In this document: positions 44,888 to 53,133 of the stretch, one piece after another | Layout of the letters: each line of letters opens with the position of its first letter | Position numbering within the stretch: position 1 is the first letter of the stretch | The notes under the pieces: generated by a model | Told to the model about the DNA's origin: nothing | What the model saw: only the letters and a program-made list of their open reading frames with translations | Databases searched by the model: none | Assembly (NCBI RefSeq): GCF_003350005.1 | Contig: NZ_QLKS01000001.1 | Span: 415,946 to 479,945, forward strand | Source of the DNA: Psychrobacter proteolyticus | GTDB taxonomy: Bacteria; Pseudomonadota; Gammaproteobacteria; Pseudomonadales; Moraxellaceae | Direction: 5' to 3' | Length of the DNA stretch: 64,000 bases | Program-made: the position numbers and the translations under genes

Positions 44888-45342
44888 AGCGGTTTCCTTA
44901 TTAATGGTAAACGAGGATTCGATTGACCGTACTGATTGTACCGGCCCGAACTACGCATGATGGAATTCAATTTCTACGAAATGAAAACATGGCTTGAAAC
45001 ATACCAAAGCCAAAAGAATTGTTCAATCCTTTTTTAGTTATTTAATGAACATAAGCTGGCTTTTATTTCTTTAATAAGTACTAGCCATAGTCTTTCCTAA
45101 CTCACAAAACCTGAAGTCCAACAATTAGCATGCTCCATCAATAATCTTCAAATACTCACTTCACAATAAGTGATTACATAAATCAACATAAGTATGTTTT
45201 ATTATTATCGCCAGGTGGCGTAATTAAAATTTACCAAGTTAACATCTAACAAATTGACAGCGGAGGGCAGATTGTAATAGCATGAGGCATTCCCTTTGTT
45301 CATCTTGCCTATCAACCAGTAACATCATTCAGGAGCAATCTC
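44888..45342. other. Divergent control region between the dehydrogenase pair and pqqA
   Basis: No gene is seen. The region is AT-rich. CGCCA-GG-TGGCG at 45209-45220 is a short perfect palindrome and a possible operator. TTGACA at 45254 is the best -35 for pqqA, but the -10 (TAATAG or TAGCAT near 45275-45283) is poor. AGGAG stands 7 bases before the pqqA ATG. Confidence 0.5.
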
Positions 45343-45417
45343 ATGCAGTGGACCAAACCAGCTTTTCAAGATATCCGTATTGGTTTCGAAGTTACTATGT
45401 ATTTCGAAGCCCGTTAA
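45343..45417 (+). CDS. pqqA: PqqA, precursor peptide of pyrroloquinoline quinone
   Basis: An intact gene for a 24-residue peptide that begins MQWTKPAF and ends [12 protein letters not shown]. It is a near-perfect match to PqqA, the ribosomally made peptide whose Glu and Tyr are cross-linked by PqqE and turned into PQQ. Here they are Glu16 and Tyr20 in the invariant E-V-T-M-Y spacing. An AGGAG ribosome site precedes the ATG, and a terminator follows 27 bp after the stop, as expected for the abundant short transcript. The next sequence is a wrecked pqqB. pqqC, pqqD and pqqE are not in the window. The peptide may be a relic or may serve PQQ genes elsewhere in the genome. Confidence 0.95.
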   Translation: MQWTKPAFQDIRIGFEVTMYFEAR

Positions 45418-45443
45418 AATTTACTAAACTTACATCCATTAAA

Positions 45444-45472
45444 AAAACCCTAGATCACTAGGGCTTTTTTTT
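45444..45472 (+). terminator. Terminator/attenuator between pqqA and the pqqB remnant
   Basis: CCCTAG (45448-45453) pairs with CTAGGG (45458-45463) around ATCA, with flanking A and T runs, then eight T. In other bacteria a leaky hairpin here makes pqqA far more abundant than pqqB. Confidence 0.85.
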
Positions 45473-45480
45473 GGAAATAC

Positions 45481-46182
45481 TGATTTATTTTTACTTATGC
45501 TTTAGATTCTGCTGCTGATATTCTTTTCCGACCCAGAGTTGCAATTGCCATAACTATTATGGTGTTCGGCTAGGAGCCATACAATAAAAGGCCTGCATTT
45601 AATCTTCATTATCCATATCAGAAAATACCATAGATTGGATTTCATTCAATACATTAGTTGACATTAGTCAGTAATTATTCGGATTTAAGTCTTTGTAGCC
45701 AGCGCATCGATTGAGAAATACCGGCATCACCAATGTGGTCGTGATAGACAGTCAGCTTGACCATGCAACAGGGCTATTAACCCTGCGTGAAGGTTGTCCA
45801 ATTCTTGTTTGGCACACTAACATGGTCTATCAAGATCTAACGACAAGACTCCTTTTATTAACATGTTTAAACACTAGCACGACGATTTGCAATGCCGTCG
45901 AATTGGTCCAAAAAAAGCTTTTAAGATTGAAGAGTTTAACAATTTAAAATTGATGCCTCTGGTGATTAGAGACTATGCATCACCCTACTCTGCTCACCAT
46001 AATGATCCATATAATGGATGTTTATATCGCTAAAGAGCACAATACATTGCAAAGCCTATTAGCCAAGTATGTCAATTACCTCAGCCAAAGATTCAATAGA
46101 TAGCTTTATAAAGCACGCTAATTCACTTAGAATTTCTTTACGAAGATGAAGCTATATCACGCGCTTTGTACTTGATATGATA
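45481..46182 (+). pseudogene. pqqB: pqqB pseudogene (multiple nonsense codons and frameshifts)
   Basis: The remains of pqqB are readable in frame from about 45525. CNCHNYYGVRLGAIQ is the Cys-rich start region. SISENTIDW and [20 protein letters not shown] follow, then [18 protein letters not shown], the metal-site region of PqqB. Stops stand at 45585, 45600, 45672 and 45696; most replace Gln codons by a C-to-T change. A one-base loss near 45846-45850 shifts the frame; it then continues with FINMFKH-stop-HDDLQ (stop at 45875, a former Trp), [22 protein letters not shown] and a stop at 46031, with traces to about 46180 (EDEAISR). The GSAAGGG region (about 45505-45528) is in yet another frame. 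PqqB is an MBL-fold hydroxylase of PQQ synthesis. No pqqC-E follow. Confidence 0.88.
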
Positions 46183-46399
46183 AATCAGTCCTTTGTTTTG
46201 TGGATTCTATCCATTTGGCTTCTGGTATTTTTTGATTTAATTGATGACAAGTCGTAATTGATATTAGAAGAGTACAGAGTACTATTAAAGTTGACTATCA
46301 CCACAGGTCATTCTAATTAATGACATAGGTTGCGCAATATTTATATCGTTAGTATCATTTCAGTTTTGAAATGACTCAATTACAATTAGGAAAAACCTT
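46183..46399. other. Relic region between the pqqB remnant and DUF1244
   Basis: AT-rich sequence with no reading frame I recognise. If the pqqB tail or parts of pqqC-E ever stood here, they are no longer legible to me. Confidence 0.4.
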
Positions 46400-46711
46400 A
46401 TGGCAAAATTAGAATCAAACATCGAATTAGAAGCCGCGGCATTTCGTCGCTTATTGGCTCATTTAGACGAGCGTAAAGATGTACAAAACATCGAGCTGAT
46501 GAACCTTGCCGACTTTTGTCGTAACTGCTTATCTAAATGGTACAAAGCGGCTGGTGAAGAACGTGGTATTGAAATCGAATACGAGGATGCGCGCGAGCTT
46601 GTTTATGGTATGCCTTATGCTGAATGGAAAGAGAAGTATCAACAAAAAGCAACGCCAGAGCAGTTAGCGCGTTTTAACGAGATTGAAGCTGCTAAGAATA
46701 AAACGGATTAA
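46400..46711 (+). CDS. DUF1244 family protein
   Basis: A 103-residue cytoplasmic protein of the DUF1244 family (a small, widely conserved helical protein of proteobacteria). The conserved core is AAAFRRLLAHLDERKDVQNIELMNLADFCRNCLSKWYKAAGEE, with a Cys pair, followed by DARELVYGMPYAEWKEKYQ. GGAAAAACC stands before the ATG. The function is unknown. It is convergent with the SRPBCC gene and not obviously linked to the PQQ remnants. Confidence 0.9.
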   Translation: MAKLESNIELEAAAFRRLLAHLDERKDVQNIELMNLADFCRNCLSKWYKAAGEERGIEIEYEDARELVYGMPYAEWKEKYQQKATPEQLARFNEIEAAKNKTD

Positions 46712-46786
46712 AACTGATAGCTATAGCTCAAATAAAATAAGCCACCACTAGAGAGTAATATCAAAAAATCCAACATTGCCGCTAGA

Positions 46787-47230
46787 TTAGCGACTTTCTA
46801 TAGATTTGAGTATGCTACTAAAACCTATAGTTCCTTGTTTCTGCATTTGACGGTCAAACAGGCGACCGACTAATGGCAATGGTACCGTCAATCGACCCTC
46901 AGATACCCAAGTCACGTGTGTGGTGCCATCGCCCAAGTCTTTTAAATCAATGACTCCTTTATCATGTCGCATCTTTATAGGTTTAGATTTCTCGATTTGG
47001 TATTGCATATGAGTAGGGCGCTCAAACGCCGTAATCCGCTCCCAGAACTTAACGGGTCCCGTTTGAATACTACGTAAAGCCCCAACGCCATTACGCTCCT
47101 CGTCACCTTCATTCACCAACTTAGCAACCCCCACCGCTTTAAATGAGCCATAACTGGCGTGGTCACTCAGTGCCTCAAATACCTCATCAATCGGTTTTTT
47201 GACAATGCGCTCTACTTTTATTTTAAACAT
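46787..47230 (-). CDS. SRPBCC (START-like) ligand-binding protein
   Basis: A 147-residue single-domain protein of the SRPBCC/polyketide-cyclase fold. The N-terminal strand-helix KVERIVKKPIDEVFEALSDHASYGSF and the C-terminal long helix (LFDRQMQKQGTIGFSSILKSI) frame a hydrophobic pocket. THVTWVSEGRL is the usual central strand. Such proteins bind lipids or small hydrophobic compounds. No catalytic motif allows a finer call. It lies 80 bp behind rluF in the same direction, but no functional link is evident. Confidence 0.82.
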   Translation of the reverse strand: MFKIKVERIVKKPIDEVFEALSDHASYGSFKAVGVAKLVNEGDEERNGVGALRSIQTGPVKFWERITAFERPTHMQYQIEKSKPIKMRHDKGVIDLKDLGDGTTHVTWVSEGRLTVPLPLVGRLFDRQMQKQGTIGFSSILKSIESR

Positions 47231-47311
47231 AATATTATCTCATTAAGACTAAATTTATTTAGCTTACTGCTATTTTAGAAATAAATATAGCCGTCACATT
47301 GTGAAAAATTA

Positions 47312-48316
47312 TTACCGTGAAGAGCCGCGTCCCTTTGAAGGACGCCTGCCATTGGTAGCAGGTTTGCCACTGCCTCCGGACTTACCATTACTGCCTGACG
47401 GCTTACCACGACCAGTAGGACGTCCATTTCTACCTTTAGAACCCGCTGGCTTTTTAGCATCGTCTTTGGCGTATTTGTTACGCCCCTTTGCTGCACCTGC
47501 CGATTTTGTAGATGGTTTTGACTTTGACGAAGCATCCGTACGTGGTTTTTTTCGTGGCGCATTCCGAGATTTCTTGCCCGAATGAGTGTCTTGCGAAGAA
47601 GAGTCTTCTACAGATTTAAGCAACACAGACAGCTCTTTTGGGGTTAAGTCTCGCCAGTCACCAATGGGAAGACCCTTGAGACTTACATTCATAATTCGCG
47701 TGCGTTCAAGCTTGACGACTTCATAGCCAAAGTGCTCACACATACGGCGAATTTGACGATTCAGGCCTTGTACGAGCGTGATATTAAAGACATTAGGAGC
47801 TACTTTAGTCACTGGGCATTTTTTGGTCATCTTGCCAAGCATAGGCACACCGCCCGCTAAACCTTCGATAACACTATCAGTTAACGGCTTATTCACTGTC
47901 ACCAAATACTCTTTCTCATGATTATTGCCAGCACGTAGTACCTTATTGACCAAATCACCATTATTAGTCAAAAAAATCAAACCTTGGGAATCTTTGTCCA
48001 AACGGCCAATCGGGAAAATACGCAAACTATGTCGCACAAAATCGACAATATTATTCTTCTCGGAGCTTTCCGTGGTGCTCACAATGCCCACTGGCTTATT
48101 CAATGCAATAAAAATAAAATCATCAGGCTCTCGCGGCTCAATAAGCTGACCGTTGACTTTTACTGCATCTCCAGCAACCACTTGATCACCGACCGAAGCA
48201 CGCTTGCCATTGATGTAGACATTACCTTGTTCAATAAAGCGGTCAGCATCGCGCCTGGAGCAAATACCACTTTCGCTGATGTATTTATTTAAACGAGTCG
48301 AGGAAGCGTTGAACAT
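47312..48316 (-). CDS. rluF: 23S rRNA pseudouridine(2604) synthase RluF
   Basis: A 334-residue pseudouridine synthase. Residues about 7-65 are an S4 RNA-binding domain ([39 protein letters not shown]). The catalytic Asp107 is in [23 protein letters not shown]-type and [33 protein letters not shown] are typical of RluF. The C-terminal 95 residues are a low-complexity Lys/Gly/Ser/Pro-rich basic tail, longer than in E. coli, presumably an RNA-binding extension. It modifies U2604 (and possibly a tRNA Tyr site) in RluF's known role. Promoter upstream of 48316. Confidence 0.95.
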   Translation of the reverse strand: MFNASSTRLNKYISESGICSRRDADRFIEQGNVYINGKRASVGDQVVAGDAVKVNGQLIEPREPDDFIFIALNKPVGIVSTTESSEKNNIVDFVRHSLRIFPIGRLDKDSQGLIFLTNNGDLVNKVLRAGNNHEKEYLVTVNKPLTDSVIEGLAGGVPMLGKMTKKCPVTKVAPNVFNITLVQGLNRQIRRMCEHFGYEVVKLERTRIMNVSLKGLPIGDWRDLTPKELSVLLKSVEDSSSQDTHSGKKSRNAPRKKPRTDASSKSKPSTKSAGAAKGRNKYAKDDAKKPAGSKGRNGRPTGRGKPSGSNGKSGGSGKPATNGRRPSKGRGSSR

Positions 48317-48727
48317 AAAGCACCGTTTTACCTGATAAGAAGCGTTTTTTACTAAGAAAAAAGCCTAAATTGAATGAATCAACAATAACGAAATAGCTCA
48401 CATTATATAGGAAACCGACTGATCCTTTGAGGGGAGATGGGTAAAAACCTAGAAATGTATAGCGTCATGTAATTTTGGATGATGTCGAAAGTACTTATTT
48501 ATGAGGTTAAAGCTTTAAAAAGCGGCAATGAAAATTAAGGGTTTAGTTTCTAGAGTGAGTAACAGGCGTGTTATTTTCTTTTATGTAAAGACCAAGAAAA
48601 AGAGACATTTATAAAGCTAACATAAACAAAGCCGTCTAACACTGCTAGACGGCTTGTATGTGCTCACTAGATACTAGATATAGCTTTCATGCATACACTA
48701 ACTATCCATGAAAAATACTATACAACA
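48317..48727. other. Intergenic region between wzi and rluF
   Basis: No gene is supported in 411 bp. It has the hairpin at 48631-48653 next to the end of wzi, and otherwise AT-rich sequence that should carry the rluF promoter. Confidence 0.5.
48631..48653 (-). terminator. Probable terminator behind wzi
   Basis: GCCGTCTA (48631-48638) pairs perfectly with TAGACGGC (48646-48653) around ACACTGC. On the minus strand TTTGTTTA follows, a moderate T-rich tail. It would close the transcript ending with wzi at 48728. Confidence 0.68.
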
Positions 48728-50200
48728 TTAATAAGTCGCCAGTTCAAGTCCAATACCAGCCCCGATATCACTAGAGCGATTATCTGCATCGACCGCCCAT
48801 AGTCTAGTCGTCAATTTTGTCAAAGGCTGTAGTTGGTGTTCCCAAGAGACATCAATAGCAGTAAGCTTATCTGCAATCGGGAATGCTTGATTGTCCGCCT
48901 CTCCCGTACGACGGTCTAACTCTCCTGACTGATTGACTTGAGCATGTTGCAATTTAGCATGGATAAAGTTTCGACCATCTAACCATAACCGACCGCCAAC
49001 AGCGACACTCTCAGCATCACCGCCAAGCGAATACCCTAATGGGTAGCCTTGCTGATAGTAGCCATCGGTATAAGTACTATGATCATAGGAGACACCCCTC
49101 ACTTCACCACTAGTGCGCGTATCGGTATATTCGGCATAGAGCTGATAAGGCTTGCCTTGTAAACTAGAAGCATAATCTATCCCAGCCAAATACATATTTT
49201 TGGCTGGTAAACCTCCTGCTTCATCTTCGCCAACATACTGACCGTATACGCTCGCTGGAACATTAATCAATGAGGCAAGCTGAACCTTGGCGTCAAAGCC
49301 GCCTAATTGATTGGCTGGGTCGCCCTCATCGTTGCCGCCATTATCCTTCGTTCCCAAAATAGCATCACCAAATGAGCTGATACTCTCTGGACGACCTTCT
49401 CCGCCCCACATAAAAGTACGTGATGCGCCGACCTCTAACCAAGGCAATGGATTGGCTGTTAGACGCGCACCAAATAGCTTGGTATCTGGAATAGCTTCAT
49501 AGTCATCCAACTGTCCCGCAAATAGCTGATACTGCCAAGGACCAACCCAGTTTAAGTATTTGTAATCTGGTGCGGTTTGCGTATCACGCTGCATCGTAAA
49601 GCCTGTAACTGGAATACTGGCATCACCGCGTATCAAGCTCCCATCATAACCCGGACCCCACCACGCCGGAACCTTACCAGCGATCAGCCATTGATTGGCT
49701 GCCATACCGGCAATATAAGAGCCCTCAAAGCTGACATCTGAGTCATCATCGATCAACTCATCATTCTTTAGGGTAGCTTGTAGATTAAACTCCCAATTGG
49801 CTTCGCTCAACCCGACCGAGCCACTAACTTGCTGCCCTGCCAGCTGATCATCACCAAAGGTCTGCGGTAAGGATTGACGATCAGTCTGTAGCGTGATCTC
49901 GCCAGTAGCTTTGACCAAAGAGTCGCGGTCTTGACTAAGCCGCGTCTGTATCGACTGCACGACTTGCTGCTGTACAGTATTAGTCAGTTGAGCATCTTGT
50001 AATCCTCGCTCAATCTCATTGGCGCTTAGTGGCCAAGTGCTGGTACTGATCTGAGTGACACCTTGGGTATTTAACCAATCAATATCAGCCTTCAGGCGTA
50101 AGTCATTCATGTAGAGATTCTGCGCCGATGCAGTCGTGGCTAGCATCGAAGCTATAGATACGATACTGGCGCTCAGGGTGGTGGCTAACTTTTTATTCAT
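48728..50200 (-). CDS. wzi: Capsule assembly outer-membrane protein Wzi
   Basis: A 490-residue beta-barrel outer-membrane protein of the Wzi family. It has a signal peptide (NKKLATTLSASIVSIASMLATTASA, cut before QNLY). The mature start YMNDLRLKADIDWLNTQGV and SANEIERGLQDAQL are typical. The barrel part has GKVPAWWGPGYDGSLIRGDAS, the best-conserved Wzi segment, and many strands with alternating aromatic residues. In Wzx/Wzy-type capsules Wzi holds the polymer on the surface. Here it lies at the end of the minus-strand polysaccharide cluster, 63 bp behind the aminotransferase gene, which supports the view that the cluster makes a capsule or an exported polymer. Confidence 0.92.
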   Translation of the reverse strand: MNKKLATTLSASIVSIASMLATTASAQNLYMNDLRLKADIDWLNTQGVTQISTSTWPLSANEIERGLQDAQLTNTVQQQVVQSIQTRLSQDRDSLVKATGEITLQTDRQSLPQTFGDDQLAGQQVSGSVGLSEANWEFNLQATLKNDELIDDDSDVSFEGSYIAGMAANQWLIAGKVPAWWGPGYDGSLIRGDASIPVTGFTMQRDTQTAPDYKYLNWVGPWQYQLFAGQLDDYEAIPDTKLFGARLTANPLPWLEVGASRTFMWGGEGRPESISSFGDAILGTKDNGGNDEGDPANQLGGFDAKVQLASLINVPASVYGQYVGEDEAGGLPAKNMYLAGIDYASSLQGKPYQLYAEYTDTRTSGEVRGVSYDHSTYTDGYYQQGYPLGYSLGGDAESVAVGGRLWLDGRNFIHAKLQHAQVNQSGELDRRTGEADNQAFPIADKLTAIDVSWEHQLQPLTKLTTRLWAVDADNRSSDIGAGIGLELATY

Positions 50201-50263
50201 AAGGGTCTGCTTTTATCTCGAAGTATGGTAAGTAGGCGTATATATAATATAAGCTAATTAAGC

Positions 50264-51469
50264 TCAATTAACATCAGCCATTTGAGTAAATACAGCGTCA
50301 ATTGCCTGAATGGTCTGCTCAATCTCAGCAGCAGTCAAAGTAGGATGAACCAAGAACATCAGACTAGTCTCCCCCAATTGCTTGGCTGTTGGTAACGGTG
50401 ACTTTGGACGCAATCCAGTATTATCAAAGGCTTTTTCTAAATAAACCTCAGAAGCAGAACCTGAAAAACACGGTACATTCAATGCACTAATCTCAGCGAT
50501 AAGGCGATCGCGCGACCACCCTTCAGGTAAGTTATCTGGCTGCACATAGACATAGAGCTTATAATACCCGTGAGTACAGTCAGCAAATTCAGGCGTGTCT
50601 TCTAATCTAGGCACAGAGAGATAGCCCTTTTGAACCCAATTATCACAGGTATCAAGGATAGCGTGAGCATTAGCCTTACGCTTAGTGGTCCAATCGTCCA
50701 TACGCTGTAGCTGCATACGCCCAATCACCGCTTGCATCTCGGTCATTCGCCAATTTGTACCAAAGCTCTCGTGTAACCAGCGATAGCCGGGTGGGTGCTC
50801 TGTCTCATAGACAGCAGCATAGCTTTTGCCATGATCTTTATACGCCCACATTTTACGCCACAGCTGCTCGTCATTGGTCGTGACCATACCGCCCTCACCA
50901 CCAGTGGTCATGATCTTGTCCTGACAAAAGCTCCAAGCGCCAACATGACCGATGCTACCGACGCTACGACCTTTATACTGAGTACCATGCGCCTGAGCGC
51001 AGTCCTCTATCACGTATAAGTCATGCTTAGCAGCTAAAGCCATAATGCCGTCCATGTCGCAAGGCCAACCAGCGAGATGCACGCAAACGATAGCTTTGGT
51101 TCGCTCAGACACTACCGCCGAGATAGTCTCAGGGGTAATATTACCGCTAGCAGCATCAACGTCAGCGAAAATAGGAGTCGCCCCAGCATTGACGACAGAG
51201 GAGATACTAGCGATAAAGGTACGCGGGGTAACGATTACTTCATCACCTGTACCAATCTCTAACGCTTGTAAGGCGACATCTAAGGCTAGCGTGCCGTTAC
51301 CCATGGCAATCGCATAGTTACTATCTGCCCACTCGGCAAATTCGCGCTCAAACTGACGACCTTCTTGTCCAGTCCAATAATTGACTTTGTTAGATAACAA
51401 GACTTGGCTGACGGCATCAGCTTCGGCTTGGGTAAAGCTGGGCCACGGTGAAAATGGAGTGTTTAGCAT
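50264..51469 (-). CDS. DegT/DnrJ/EryC1-family sugar aminotransferase
   Basis: A 401-residue PLP-dependent nucleotide-sugar aminotransferase. It has MGNGTLALDVALQAL (phosphate/PLP clamp), VIEDCAQAHG (Asp that holds the PLP ring) and SFCQDKIMTTGGEGGMVTT with the catalytic Lys. SFGTNWRMTEMQAVIGRMQL is the family's substrate loop. It adds an amino group to a keto-sugar nucleotide, with glutamate as donor. It belongs to the general sugar-aminotransferase group (as WbpE/PglE), and the exact sugar is not visible. It lies between wzi and the MaoC-fold gene and is probably cotranscribed. Confidence 0.88.
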   Translation of the reverse strand: MLNTPFSPWPSFTQAEADAVSQVLLSNKVNYWTGQEGRQFEREFAEWADSNYAIAMGNGTLALDVALQALEIGTGDEVIVTPRTFIASISSVVNAGATPIFADVDAASGNITPETISAVVSERTKAIVCVHLAGWPCDMDGIMALAAKHDLYVIEDCAQAHGTQYKGRSVGSIGHVGAWSFCQDKIMTTGGEGGMVTTNDEQLWRKMWAYKDHGKSYAAVYETEHPPGYRWLHESFGTNWRMTEMQAVIGRMQLQRMDDWTTKRKANAHAILDTCDNWVQKGYLSVPRLEDTPEFADCTHGYYKLYVYVQPDNLPEGWSRDRLIAEISALNVPCFSGSASEVYLEKAFDNTGLRPKSPLPTAKQLGETSLMFLVHPTLTAAEIEQTIQAIDAVFTQMADVN

Positions 51470-51574
51470 AGGGATCTCAATGGTGCTTATTTAAAATTGA
51501 TTATCTTTTGAATAATTTTTAATTAATTTGAAAGATAGAGTTGAGTTACAATAATGGTGAAAACCTGTAAGATC

Positions 51575-51988
51575 TTAGGGTATATAAATCTCAGCCTTAC
51601 CGCTTAACACCACAGCACCTTTTACAAAACAAGTCGTATTAAAGTAAACTCTTTTTCTTTCTATATCTATGTCCATAACTTCAATTTCAACAAGGACTGT
51701 ATCATCTAAAAAAACTGGCTTTTTAAATTGAGTATTTTGAGACACATAAATAGATCCTGCTCCAGGTAGCTCCATCGCGAATAACGCAGAGAAAAAGCTT
51801 GCAACCATAGCGCCATGAGCTATACGTCTGCCAAATTTACTATTTTTTGCATACTTTTCATCTAAATGGATTGGGTTCCAATCTTCTGATATTGTAGCAA
51901 ACGCTCTAATTTTTTCATCTGTAATCAGATGAAAAGCGCTAGCCTTCATTCCAACAGAAATATCACTTATACTTTTATATTGTGACAT
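51575..51988 (-). CDS. MaoC-like hot-dog hydratase/dehydratase
   Basis: A 137-residue single hot-dog domain of the MaoC/(R)-specific enoyl-CoA hydratase type. The hydratase motif is ISEDWNPIHLDEKYA, with the Asp and His catalytic pair, followed by RRIAHGAMVASFFSALFAMELPG, the usual second helix. It should act on an enoyl or 3-hydroxyacyl thioester (CoA or ACP). It is an unusual member of a polysaccharide cluster. It is sandwiched between an aminotransferase gene and an acetyltransferase gene (16 bp), so it may supply an acyl group such as 3-hydroxybutyryl for the amino sugar (inference). Confidence 0.87.
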   Translation of the reverse strand: MSQYKSISDISVGMKASAFHLITDEKIRAFATISEDWNPIHLDEKYAKNSKFGRRIAHGAMVASFFSALFAMELPGAGSIYVSQNTQFKKPVFLDDTVLVEIEVMDIDIERKRVYFNTTCFVKGAVVLSGKAEIYIP

Positions 51989-52004
51989 AGTAATTTAACC
52001 TTTA

Positions 52005-52541
52005 TTATTTCTGAGCAGACTCTAGATCAAGTCCCAAATCTTTTAATAACCGCTTTTCTAAGGCTAAAATTTTGGTAGAAGGTCGAGCTTTTATTGGCTT
52101 ACAATCTATGCCTACGTAGACTGTCCAAGGTTCTAAATCCTTACGTACTAAAGCACCTGCACCAACTGCTGCTCCCTCTCCAATTGTTACACCCGGTAAA
52201 ACCGTTACATTTGTACCTAAAATGACATGCTTACCAATTCTTACTGTAGATGTTTTTACATTAGTGTATTTTTTTGGAACCGTTGGATTAGTAAGACCAC
52301 CACCTAGAAAATCATCGCTTCCTGTAATAATTCTACAACCAGCACTTAAGCCAGAAAAATCACCCATATACAGCTTACCCCCACCAATAATACTGCAAAA
52401 TGCAGCAATATGAACGAAACTGCCTAAAATACTTTCTTCACCACAATTAAAAAACACAAAATCATCAATTTGCGAATTAAAACCTATTGTTAAATTATCT
52501 TTATTAATTATCTTAGCACCATCATATATCTTATAATTCAT
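52005..52541 (-). CDS. Left-handed beta-helix acetyltransferase (hexapeptide repeat)
   Basis: A 178-residue acyltransferase of the hexapeptide-repeat group. Repeats such as SILGSFVHIAAFCSIIGGGK, TVRIGKHVILGTNVTVLPGVTIGEGAAVGAGALVRKDLEPW build the left-handed beta-helix, ending with a C-terminal helix. It acetylates (or acylates) a hydroxyl or amino group of the sugar, with acetyl-CoA as donor. I use the ATG at 52541, with AGAGG 8 bases upstream; it overlaps the end of the initiating-transferase gene by 11 bp. It is similar in design to the acetyltransferase at 59918-60490 but with a different N-terminus. Position next to PglC-like and aminotransferase genes suggests an N-acetylated amino sugar. 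Confidence 0.85.
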   Translation of the reverse strand: MNYKIYDGAKIINKDNLTIGFNSQIDDFVFFNCGEESILGSFVHIAAFCSIIGGGKLYMGDFSGLSAGCRIITGSDDFLGGGLTNPTVPKKYTNVKTSTVRIGKHVILGTNVTVLPGVTIGEGAAVGAGALVRKDLEPWTVYVGIDCKPIKARPSTKILALEKRLLKDLGLDLESAQK

Positions 52542-53133
52542 GATTGTTTCCTCTAAAGGCAGTTGCAGTTGCTTGACCAGCCTCATTAATGTCATGACGA
52601 GCCACTACTTTACCAACAGTTTTGAGTAATATCTTGATATCTAACCACAATGATTGGTTGTCTACATACCAAGTATCAAATGCAAACTTTTTGTCCCAGT
52701 CAATGGCATTACGACCATTGACTTGCGCATAGCCAGTAATACCAGGACGTAGCTGATGACGACGCGACTGCTCCTCACTATATAGGGGCAGATACTCCAT
52801 CAACAGCGGTCGGGGTCCGACCAAGCTCATATCACCTTTGAGCACATTCCATAGCTCGGGCAATTCATCGAGGCTAGTATTGCGTAAAGTCTGACCAAAA
52901 GGGGTTAAACGCTCACTGTCTGGTAGTAGATGGCCATCACTATCTGTCGCATCTTTCATGGTACGAAACTTAATCATCTCAAAAGGCTTGCCATGTAGTC
53001 CGGGGCGTGTCTGACGAAATAGCACTGGTAAGCCTAGATTTTGTTTGACCTTATAAGCAGTTATCGCATATACCGGAGAGAGTACGACCAAGGCGGCACT
53101 CGCGGCAGTGATGTCAAAAAGGCGTTTTATCAT
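52531..53133 (-). CDS. Initiating sugar-phosphate transferase (PglC-like)
   Basis: A 200-residue monotopic phosphoglycosyl transferase that starts a surface polysaccharide by putting a sugar phosphate on undecaprenyl phosphate. A membrane re-entrant helix lies near residues 1-25 (MIKRLFDITAASAALVVLSPVYAI). PFEMIKFRTM contains the conserved Lys/Arg, and SLDELPELWNVLKGDMSLVGPRPLLMEYLP is the signature with the Asp-Glu pair of the catalytic centre. The short form without extra N-terminal helices is like PglC (UDP-diNAcBac or GlcNAc-type donors). Its ATG overlaps the glycosyltransferase stop by four bases. The C-terminal 30 residues are variable. Confidence 0.92.
   Translation of the reverse strand: MIKRLFDITAASAALVVLSPVYAITAYKVKQNLGLPVLFRQTRPGLHGKPFEMIKFRTMKDATDSDGHLLPDSERLTPFGQTLRNTSLDELPELWNVLKGDMSLVGPRPLLMEYLPLYSEEQSRRHQLRPGITGYAQVNGRNAIDWDKKFAFDTWYVDNQSLWLDIKILLKTVGKVVARHDINEAGQATATAFRGNNHEL

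Noticed and set aside
45711-45947. 78-codon plus-strand frame as a separate small protein
   Set aside because: Its sequence is the middle of PqqB followed by out-of-frame residues, and it begins with an internal TTG, so it is part of the pqqB pseudogene.
47301-47585. Plus-strand frame opposite the rluF tail
   Set aside because: Its Pro/Leu-rich pattern is the complement of the Lys/Gly/Ser-rich tail of RluF.
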